Origin: Gammaproteobacteria bacterium
GTDB taxonomy: Bacteria > Pseudomonadota > Gammaproteobacteria > Pseudomonadales > Azotimanducaceae
Reading direction: 5' to 3'
DNA: 39,364 bases
Assembly (NCBI GenBank): GCA_002726655.1
Contig: PBRP01000121.1
Location: forward strand, 1-39,364
How positions within the stretch are numbered: position 1 is the first letter of the stretch; the number at the start of each line of letters is the position of its first letter. The notes beneath the pieces were generated by a model. It was not told where the DNA came from and ran no database searches. It saw nothing but the letters and a program-made list of their open reading frames with translations. Positions 33,103 to 39,364 of the stretch are shown piece after piece. The translations under genes and the position numbers were made by a program.

Positions 33103-34140
33103 ATGTCCCAACAGTCGCTCGAGTCAGTGCGTGAATACTATGGCCAGGTTCTGGAAAGTAATGAAGACCTGAAGACCGATGCCTGCTGCACCGCAGACAG
33201 ACCGCCAGAGCATATAAAGGAGTTGATGAATAACATTCATGAGGTTGTGCAGCGAAAGTTCTATGGCTGTGGTTCACCGATCCCACCCGCTCTGGAAGGC
33301 CGCACGGTTCTCGATCTGGGATGCGGTTCCGGCAGGGATGTTTTTCTGTTGAGTCAGATGGTTGGCCCGCAGGGTAGGGTAATCGGCATTGATATGACGG
33401 AAGAACAACTGTCAGTCGCTGAACAGTACCGCGACTGGCATATGGATAGATTTGGGTTTCCAGATGTCAATGTGGAATTCATTCACGGTTATATTGAAGA
33501 TCTTCAGTCAGCCGGAATTGCGGACGAAAGCATCGACCTGGTCGTTTCCAATTGTGTGATTAACCTTTCACCAGACAAAGAATCAGTTTTCAGTGAAGTC
33601 GTTCGCGCCCTAAAACCTGCTGGGGAGATCTATTTTTCTGATGTGTTTGCTGGAAGAAGAATACCCGAAACATTGCGAGCCGACCCTGTCCTTCTTGGTG
33701 AATGCCTTAGCGGCGCTCTCTATCTTGAAGATTTCAGAAGAATACTCGACCGACTCGGGCTTGCTGACTACAGGGAAATATCCAGCCGACAACTGACTTT
33801 GGATGACCCAGTTATTGTCGACAAAATTGGCATGATTGACTTCTACTCGAAAACGATTCGTGCATTCAAAATGACGCTTGAAGACAGGAGCGAAGACTAC
33901 GGTCATGTCGCTTTTTACAAGGGCACGATTCCTGAATCCCCACATTGTTTTGAGCTGGATGATCACTATTCGTTTCAAACGGGCATGCCAATCCCAGTTT
34001 GTGGCAATACGGCTAACATTCTGACCCGAACAAGATTTGCTGATCACTTCAGAGTTGAGGGTGACTTCTCTACACATTTTGGTGCTTTTGAATTGACACC
34101 ATCTTCCAGGAGCCCGGAACAGGAAAGCAGCTGTTGTTAA
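33103..34140 (+). CDS. arsM: arsenite S-adenosylmethionine methyltransferase ArsM
   Basis: A 345-residue methyltransferase that turns arsenite into mono- and dimethylarsenic. The SAM motif is VLDLGCGSGRDVFLLS. Candidate arsenic-binding cysteines lie in DACCTAD, VVSNCVINLS and near PVCGNTANI, in the family's usual order. The C-terminus is extended and ends SCC, as in many ArsM proteins. GGAG precedes the ATG. A 143-base spacer separates it from the glycosyltransferases, so it may have its own promoter. ArsM feeds ArsS. Confidence 0.93.
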   Translation: MSQQSLESVREYYGQVLESNEDLKTDACCTADRPPEHIKELMNNIHEVVQRKFYGCGSPIPPALEGRTVLDLGCGSGRDVFLLSQMVGPQGRVIGIDMTEEQLSVAEQYRDWHMDRFGFPDVNVEFIHGYIEDLQSAGIADESIDLVVSNCVINLSPDKESVFSEVVRALKPAGEIYFSDVFAGRRIPETLRADPVLLGECLSGALYLEDFRRILDRLGLADYREISSRQLTLDDPVIVDKIGMIDFYSKTIRAFKMTLEDRSEDYGHVAFYKGTIPESPHCFELDDHYSFQTGMPIPVCGNTANILTRTRFADHFRVEGDFSTHFGAFELTPSSRSPEQESSCC

Positions 34141-34198
34141 AAACCCACGCACGCAATTTATTCAAGATAGAACAGATCACGGACTTTCGGAGCAGAAG

Positions 34199-35320
34199 AT
34201 GCTGATACTTCTGGCACTGGTAGCCAGCGGGCTATTCCTCGCATACAACAATGGCGCCAACGACAATTTTAAGGGTGTCGCAACACTCTACGGCAGCGGT
34301 ACCGTAAACTACAAAACAGCGATAACGATCGCGACCGTTGCTACGTTTGCTGGGTCCTTATCGTCTATCTACCTGGCAGAAAACCTCTTGACTCACTTTT
34401 CAGGGAAAGGGCTTGTTCCTGATGAATTTGTCAGTTCACCCTCTTTCCTGCTATCTGTCTCCCTGGGAGCAGGATTGACCGTTTTCCTGGCAACCCGGCT
34501 GGGGTTTCCGATTTCAACTACCCACAGTCTTATCGGTGCCCTGGTAGGTTCGGGGCTTATGGCTGCCGGCAGCGCCGTTGACCTTTCCATCCTGGGTAAC
34601 AGGTTCTTTCTCCCGCTACTGGCGAGCCCCATCATTGCACTCCTGTTAGGTGCTACAACCTACATCATTTTCCGCTGGTTTGGTAAAAAGTATCAACCTG
34701 GTAAGGAACTGTGCTTCTGCAGGAACGAGATGGCCACAGTGATTCCCGCAGGTATACCGAACACCATCCTGGCAAGACAGATCAGTGCCCTCACCCGGTT
34801 TCAACTTGCTGCAACCAGCGATTGCGACGATCAATACTCAGATGTCATTTTCAAGATCAGCCCACAAACTATCCTGGACTGGGCACATGGCCTGAGTGCA
34901 ACCATCGTCTGTTTTGCAAGAGGTTTAAACGATACGCCAAAAATCATGGGGCTACTTCTCATCGTCTCTGCGCTAGACGTCCAGCTGGGGCTATTTGCCA
35001 TTGGTCTTGGCATGGCAATCGGTGGACTCTTTGGTGCCAGAAGGGTTGCTGAAACAGTAGGTCACAAAATCACAAGCATGAATCACAGCCAGGGTTTCTC
35101 AGCGAATTTAGTCACCGGGATGCTGGTGATTTTCGCGAGCAAGCTCGGCATGCCCGTGTCGACTACCCATGTCTCAATCGGCGCAATCTTTGGTATCGGT
35201 CTGATTAACCGCCAGGGAGAACGCAGTATGATGAAAAAAATTGCCCTGTCCTGGCTGGTGACTCTACCAGTGGCAGCGACAATTGCGGCAACTCTCTTCG
35301 CACTAGCCTTTACTCAATAA
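34199..35320 (+). CDS. PiT-family inorganic phosphate transporter
   Basis: A 373-residue sodium- or proton-coupled phosphate permease. The two PiT signature repeats are clear: NNGANDNFKGVATLYG in the first half, ARGLNDTPKIMGLLL in the second, plus paired FPISTTHSLIGALVG and MPVSTTHVSIGAIFG. A middle loop with CFCRNEM is cysteine rich. It follows arsM by 58 bases on the same strand. PiT systems also take up arsenate, so this gene may supply the arsenic; as a phosphate transporter it may equally relieve arsenate competition. Confidence 0.92.
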   Translation: MLILLALVASGLFLAYNNGANDNFKGVATLYGSGTVNYKTAITIATVATFAGSLSSIYLAENLLTHFSGKGLVPDEFVSSPSFLLSVSLGAGLTVFLATRLGFPISTTHSLIGALVGSGLMAAGSAVDLSILGNRFFLPLLASPIIALLLGATTYIIFRWFGKKYQPGKELCFCRNEMATVIPAGIPNTILARQISALTRFQLAATSDCDDQYSDVIFKISPQTILDWAHGLSATIVCFARGLNDTPKIMGLLLIVSALDVQLGLFAIGLGMAIGGLFGARRVAETVGHKITSMNHSQGFSANLVTGMLVIFASKLGMPVSTTHVSIGAIFGIGLINRQGERSMMKKIALSWLVTLPVAATIAATLFALAFTQ

Positions 35321-35332
35321 CCTGATGGCAAT

Positions 35333-35872
35333 TCACAGACTGATTGGACGCACCGGATCAGTTACCCCATCCCATTCGTTAGAAATTTGGCGATGTGCAG
35401 CCCACATCTCGGAACCAGCAACATTGTCAACCAATTCCAGCATGCAGTTATAAACTGAACGCGTGTCGATAAAGCAAAATCGCATACCGGAACCAGCAAC
35501 CTTACCCGTCATCGCAATGGGGTATCCCAAATTAGTGTAACGCTCTATTTCCGACTCAAAATCGTCCGGGTATATATTAATGTGGTGAAAACCTTCTTTT
35601 CCTTCCGGTACAACGTCGCGATATATTGATTGCTCGGTACTTTTCTGCTCAATCAGTTCTATCTGCAGGTCACCTGCAAATGCAAGGGCTGCCACAACCT
35701 CAAGATGCGACGGTTCACTACGATAGATAATATCAACCAATTCAATTTTCTCCATAAAAAAGAATGGCCCGATTCCCATTACCTTCATCCACCGTTCCAT
35801 TGCCTCGTGAATATCCACTACCACGTGGGCGTTCTGTGTGATTGTCTGGCCTTGTCTCTGTTTTTTAGTCAT
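35333..35872 (-). CDS. VOC family (glyoxalase-4 type) protein
   Basis: A 179-residue protein with one VOC-like module. QNAHVVVDIHEAMERWMKVMGIGPFFFMEKIE is the opening strand-helix pair; EGFHHINIYPDDFESEIERYTNLGYPIAMTG is the second, with His in FHHINI, and the end has LELVDN with a glutamate. The ATG at 35872 has no clear ribosome site. It lies on the minus strand, convergent with the phosphate transporter (12 bases apart) and divergent from the next operon. The DUF/VOC relative group occurs near steroid- and terpenoid-degradation genes, but function here is unknown. Confidence 0.82.
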   Translation of the reverse strand: MTKKQRQGQTITQNAHVVVDIHEAMERWMKVMGIGPFFFMEKIELVDIIYRSEPSHLEVVAALAFAGDLQIELIEQKSTEQSIYRDVVPEGKEGFHHINIYPDDFESEIERYTNLGYPIAMTGKVAGSGMRFCFIDTRSVYNCMLELVDNVAGSEMWAAHRQISNEWDGVTDPVRPISL

Positions 35873-35959
35873 AGTCTACGGTATACATCTACTAGTTTAT
35901 GAAATCGCCCTTAATATACATCAGCCCTTGGACTAGTTCCGCTGATAAAGGAGACAACT

Positions 35960-36733
35960 GTGACCGGTCATCTGCTGAGAGTTGAACTGACATACCCGGG
36001 GGATCCTGTTCGTGAAGACGAATTTAACGACTGGTATTCCGGTAGCAGAATCCCTGACCTTTTAAATAGCAGGGGTTGGCTGGGAGCAACACGCTTTCGT
36101 CTGGGAAACGCACCTATCGGTAACCTTTCACCCTATCTTACGCTCTACTATATCGAGGCCGAGGATCCTGAGGCGGCTGAAAGAGCGCTGGCTGAACAGC
36201 TTGCGAAAAAAAACTCAGCACGGAAGCCAGAGCCAAAAGTGAGCGGTGAGCAACATGCCGGTTTGGTCGCAGTCGACACTATCGCTTACTACAGCAAAAC
36301 ACTGGAAGTTGGCCAGAACGAACGATACGGTAGTGAGTCACCACCTGCCATCATGGTGACACTAACATTTCCTGCACGTGGTACACCGGTGCGGGAAATG
36401 AACGACTGGTATGATGCCCATGTCGGCGACATCATCACTACCAGCGGTTTTAGTGGTGTCTGTCGATATGAACTCGCCAAAATGGTTACTGGACATAGTT
36501 CACCCTATATTGCGATTTATGAACTCGAGACCGAGGATGTCGATCTGGTAGCTCGCAGTCTGGACGACAACAGGGATCGCTGGTTGGCAGGTGATACGAG
36601 CTCCCAGTACTATGACAACAGTGGTCCCATGCCTAATACCGTGAATGGCGAACGATGGATTGGGGTCGATGGTTTTGCTTACTACCTGCTGGTGGACAGC
36701 TTTGGGTCAAAACCAGATTCAGGGGATTCATAG
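35960..36733 (+). CDS. tandem dimeric alpha/beta-barrel (EthD-like) protein, unknown function
   Basis: A 257-residue protein built from two copies of a ferredoxin-like module. Both halves share the same order: a strand (LLRVELTYPGDPVREDEFNDWY / MVTLTFPARGTPVREMNDWYDAH), a helix, GLN/SGF-type turn, a SPYL/SPYI strand and YYIEAEDPEAAERAL / YELETEDVDLVARSL helix. The NDWY motif is in both. AAAGGAG precedes GTG at 35960. Single-module relatives dimerise to form the same barrel; here one chain does it. No substrate is known. It starts a three-gene unit. Confidence 0.75.
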   Translation: MTGHLLRVELTYPGDPVREDEFNDWYSGSRIPDLLNSRGWLGATRFRLGNAPIGNLSPYLTLYYIEAEDPEAAERALAEQLAKKNSARKPEPKVSGEQHAGLVAVDTIAYYSKTLEVGQNERYGSESPPAIMVTLTFPARGTPVREMNDWYDAHVGDIITTSGFSGVCRYELAKMVTGHSSPYIAIYELETEDVDLVARSLDDNRDRWLAGDTSSQYYDNSGPMPNTVNGERWIGVDGFAYYLLVDSFGSKPDSGDS

Positions 36734-36742
36734 GTCAGGACA

Positions 36743-37747
36743 ATGGAACCAGAAATAATCCGTCAACTTGAACCTATCCTCGCAACCTATCTCAGCCACC
36801 GCCTGCCCGGGTTGAAGAACCTCACCATCAACAATATTGAGCGATCAACAGGTGGAGCCTCGCGGTCACAGTGGTTCTTCGATGCAACCTGGGATGGGGA
36901 TGCATCCATATCAAACCAGCTTATTCTGAGAACTGCTGAGTGCACCTGTTTCAGGGATGAAGAATCGAGTATTGAGCGCGAATATCTTATATACAAGCGC
37001 CTGGAAAACTCACCGGTACCTGTTCCGATAAACTACTTCTATGAAGATGACCCGCAATGGATCGGCATACCTTTCGTAATCAGACAGCGTCTTCCGGGCA
37101 CAACCAGGATGGATCGCTCCTCACCCGAGGGACAGCGTCGTATCGCAGATCAGCTAATTGAAGTGCTGGCGGCCCAACATCTGATGGACTGGCAAGCACT
37201 GGACCTGTCATTCCTGGGCGTGCCTGATGACAGCGCAAATTGCGCTGCGCACCTGGTAGATCAATGGGCAAATGTTATAAGGCGGGAACAGTTGGAACCC
37301 AACCCTCTCTTAACTGCGGCAGCTCGCTGGCTCCGTCACCGTGCGCCCAGAAAAGTTGATCGTATATCCCTGTGTCAGGGGCAGGTAGGACCGGGACAGG
37401 TGCTCTGCGAAGATGACAAGTTAATTGCTTCCCTTGACTGGGAGTCAGCTTTCCTCGGCGACCCCATGGCCGACATAGCCTATTTCTCCTTCATGCTGCG
37501 ACCCACACTCGGAGACTATGTGGATGATCTACTGGCCCGCTACTGCCATCTCACCGGGTTCACTATTCGCGAAGAAAATATCCGTTTCTATGAAGTCTTC
37601 AACTCTTTCTGGGTAGCCGCAATCTGCCTCGCAGCAAGGCGTCGTGTGGCAACGGGAGAGATGTCCCAATTGCAGGCAACCTACGTGGGCATTTCCATTC
37701 CCCACAGTTTTCTTACTCGTATTGCACGCGTGATGACGACCGAATAG
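36743..37747 (+). CDS. phosphotransferase-like (APH/choline kinase fold) protein lacking catalytic residues
   Basis: A 334-residue protein of the aminoglycoside-phosphotransferase superfamily. The fold signs are present: EIERSTGGASRSQWF at the N-terminus, IPFVIRQRLPG as hinge, then LCQGQVGPGQVL and SLDWESAFLGDPMADIAY. In active relatives the loop reads HGDxxxxN; here all three functional positions are glutamine (QGQVGPGQ). The DWE metal motif is kept. The protein therefore looks like a pseudokinase, or uses an altered chemistry. The gene starts nine bases after the upstream gene and is followed by 18 bases and the next, one transcript. Acyl-CoA-type degradation neighbours are common for this family. 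Confidence 0.85.
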   Translation: MEPEIIRQLEPILATYLSHRLPGLKNLTINNIERSTGGASRSQWFFDATWDGDASISNQLILRTAECTCFRDEESSIEREYLIYKRLENSPVPVPINYFYEDDPQWIGIPFVIRQRLPGTTRMDRSSPEGQRRIADQLIEVLAAQHLMDWQALDLSFLGVPDDSANCAAHLVDQWANVIRREQLEPNPLLTAAARWLRHRAPRKVDRISLCQGQVGPGQVLCEDDKLIASLDWESAFLGDPMADIAYFSFMLRPTLGDYVDDLLARYCHLTGFTIREENIRFYEVFNSFWVAAICLAARRRVATGEMSQLQATYVGISIPHSFLTRIARVMTTE

Positions 37748-37765
37748 ATTAAAGGACCCACCGAT

Positions 37766-38251
37766 ATGCAACCCACCATCGCGCAAGTCATCGATTCCCT
37801 AGAATATTCTCTTCGCCATGACCTGATACCCGAACTCAGCACTCCCTGGGCTCAACAGACAGGTGAACGAATGCTCTGGGCACTCGAACATCTTCGTCAA
37901 CGGGCGCTGCACGAACACGCGCACTCTGTTCAAGAAAATGTAGAACTGCATGAACTACTCAAATTGATCAGGCAGGAGAGCTCAAAGAAGGAAGGTGGCC
38001 TGGAAAAATTGGATCTGGAGATGCTGAATGATTTACCGGAACAATATAAACCCTGGCCGCAACTTGAAGATCTCCAGGAGGAAAATGACTTGCTACGCAG
38101 AGCCCTCGACAATGTGATTGAATCAAGTCCTGAAGGAGACGTAGCCAACCCTGAATTACCGATCTGGCAGGCAATTCTCGACTACCTTGCCAGGCAAGCC
38201 GAGCGTGAAGCGCAACTGGCGGCAGGTGACTGGCCTCCTCCCCCTTCATAA
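37766..38251 (+). CDS. helical hypothetical protein, last gene of the unit
   Basis: A 161-residue, highly acidic, helix-rich protein with no membrane segments. It contains heptad-like stretches (ENVELHELLKLIRQ and LEDLQEENDLLRRALDNVIE), so a coiled coil is possible. The end is proline rich (DWPPPPS). I do not recognise a family. It is 18 bases after the phosphotransferase-like gene and is likely cotranscribed with it and with the barrel protein, which suggests a joint function. Confidence 0.7.
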   Translation: MQPTIAQVIDSLEYSLRHDLIPELSTPWAQQTGERMLWALEHLRQRALHEHAHSVQENVELHELLKLIRQESSKKEGGLEKLDLEMLNDLPEQYKPWPQLEDLQEENDLLRRALDNVIESSPEGDVANPELPIWQAILDYLARQAEREAQLAAGDWPPPPS

Positions 38252-38327
38252 TCGGTTGCTTACCCCCCAATAGCGGGCATGGCGACTTAAGTGTGTTTGG
38301 TTCCTCATAACCGCCGCTTTGTACCCA

Positions 38328-38390
38328 GGGTGTGTGAAAACTCATATGATGTTATAATGATACTTTCAACAGATGAGTTTTCACACACCC
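38328..38390. mobile_element. 63-bp MITE with 18-bp inverted repeats and 8-bp target duplication
   Basis: GGGTGTGTGAAAACTCAT (38328-38345) is repeated inverted and without mismatch at 38373-38390. The flanking TGTACCCA occurs directly on both sides (38320-38327 and 38391-38398), the mark of transposition. The 27-base core codes for nothing. The 8-bp duplication and the GTGTGTGAAAA ends resemble IS256-type elements, so a full element elsewhere in the genome would have mobilised it. Confidence 0.88.
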
Positions 38391-38503
38391 TGTACCCATT
38401 GCGGAAGTGCTGCCTTCTCAAACGCCGGGTCAAGCCGATATGTCGGACGCCGAAACGTCGGACCGCCGGTATGACGAAGGTTTGGTCAGGGTGCCGAGAG
38501 TAA

Positions 38504-38533
38504 AGGGGACAGTCCCTGAAGGGACAATCCCCT
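38504..38533 (-). terminator. terminator-like hairpin after the outer-membrane fragment
   Basis: AGGGGA (38504-38509) pairs with TCCCCT (38528-38533), and an inner GTCCC/GGGAC stem (38512-38516, 38521-38525) caps it with a TGAA loop. On the minus strand it is followed by TTTA and lies a few bases after the stop at 38537. A REP-type repeat is another reading. Confidence 0.5.
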
Positions 38534-38536
38534 CTA

Positions 38537-39091
38537 TCAGAAGTAATAGAGCCAGCGAAAAAACACTCTTGCGCCACCCCCGGATATCAGGTCAGTGCCC
38601 AGCAACGACACGCCACCAAACTCATCCCCGGCACGACCCAGAGGTTTGACAAAACCCAACTGAAGACGCTGGTGATCTCCTGGTTCGTAGCTGACGGAGG
38701 TTTGCACCAGAGACGATGAATCATGCAGATTAAGCAAAAAGGTAAGAGATTGATTCACCAGAGGGTGCCAGGGAACAGCAATACCAAGGGCACCATAATC
38801 CCGCATCATATTGAAGACCTCGCCACGCACCAGCCGGGACTGCAAAGGCCTTGGCAACATCGCAATACTAGTGGGCAGCTTCGATACGCCAAATCCGTTG
38901 CGGTAATACTCTGCAAACACATACACCAGGTCATCACCCACAACGAAGCTATAGTCCAGATTGACAATACCACTGATTTCGATGTCACCCTCGTCTAACT
39001 GTGTTGCCACAATATCCGACCGTAGCATCGCCCCACCCAAAGGCAGGCGCCGGATCGAGGACACGGTCGAGCATGGACGGGAGCCAGCCAT
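38537..39091 (-). pseudogene. C-terminal fragment of an outer-membrane beta-barrel protein
   Basis: A 184-residue open frame. From about residue 30 on, alternating hydrophobic strands (ISGIVNLDYSFVVGDDLVYVFAEYYRNGF) and turns fit a beta barrel, and the last residues FFRWLYYF end in phenylalanine as outer-membrane proteins do for assembly. The first 20 residues do not look like a signal peptide, and another frame of the same strand (39086 region) gives better protein-like sequence, so the 5' end is probably lost to a frameshift or truncation. Full-length barrels are larger. Family not recognised. Confidence 0.5.
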
Positions 39092-39320
39092 GGGGGGGAA
39101 GGAAAGAAGCAGTAGGAGTTGGCGGGTTTACCAGTGCTATGGTTTACACAGGGTGATAGCGCTGGCCCAAGTCACGGGGTGTGTGTGTCATTGCGGCGGT
39201 GCGAACTGCGGAATGCTTACAGGGGCGGGATCATAGTGATAGACGATTGGAGTAGGACGGTGCGTGTTGAACAACGGCAAGCAACCCAGCCACATAACCG
39301 GTAAACAGTCTCACCTGAAT

Positions 39321-39358
39321 CCTGAACTCCTACCAATCATCAACCGGTAGGGTTCAGG
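39321..39358. repeat. 13-bp inverted repeat near the window end
   Basis: CCTGAACTCCTACC (39321-39334) and GGTAGGGTTCAGG (39346-39358) pair over 13 bases with one bulged base and an 11-base loop. AACCGGTA occurs twice nearby (39296 and 39342). No gene is visible in 39092-39364. It may be a REP-like element or the edge of a larger repeat cut by the window. Confidence 0.55.
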
Positions 39359-39364
39359 GAATAC

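Overview
The window looks like chromosome from a respiring, metabolically versatile marine-type proteobacterium, most likely a gammaproteobacterium. The evidence is a complete cytochrome bc1 operon with a proteobacterial-style cytochrome b, an HAE1-type RND efflux pair, a ubiT-ubiU-ubiV cluster for oxygen-independent ubiquinone synthesis, and an arsenosugar pathway. Three cytochromes P450 and several flavoproteins suggest an oxidative generalist. No tRNA, rRNA, CRISPR array or phage module was found. The species call is inference.

Layout. 1-2.1 kb: 3' end of a radical SAM gene and a DUF2855 oxidoreductase. 2.1-7.9 kb: a P450 divergent from an RND adaptor/pump pair, with inverted repeats between them. 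7.9-9.1 kb (minus): a GrdB-family protein split by an in-frame TGA with a SECIS-like hairpin directly after it, read here as a selenoprotein. 9.3-11.7 kb (minus): ubiT, ubiU and a frameshifted ubiV behind an FNR-type box. 11.8-13.8 kb: a small lipoprotein, a VOC protein and an unknown membrane protein. 13.9-18.7 kb: two divergent amine-oxidising flavoproteins, one of the dimethylglycine/sarcosine dehydrogenase type and one of the trimethylamine/histamine dehydrogenase type. 18.7-23.2 kb (minus): petA-petB-petC followed without a gap by a P450 and an FMN-binding split-barrel protein. A 29-bp palindrome and an Rrf2 regulator lie upstream. 24.5-28.5 kb: carotenoid oxygenase, P450 with its own ferredoxin, and an SDR. 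28.6-35.3 kb (plus): a membrane-anchored ferredoxin-type aldo/keto reductase, a VOC protein, arsS, two arsenosugar glycosyltransferases, arsM and a Pit phosphate transporter. 35.3-38.3 kb: a VOC protein and a three-gene unit with a phosphotransferase whose catalytic loop is destroyed. 38.3-39.4 kb: a 63-bp MITE with 8-bp target duplication, a terminator-like hairpin and a fragment of an outer-membrane barrel.

How the parts fit. Aerobic respiration (bc1) and anaerobic quinone supply (ubiTUV under a likely FNR/Anr site) point to life across an oxygen gradient. The arsenic genes form a coherent route: phosphate/arsenate entry, methylation by ArsM, adenosyl transfer by ArsS, then sugar processing. 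The amine flavoproteins and the GrdB-like selenoprotein both suggest use of small methylated or amino compounds, but their substrates cannot be read from sequence. The strongest unusual points are the selenoprotein, the P450 built into the bc1 operon, the bc1 promoter palindrome and the triple-glutamine phosphotransferase.
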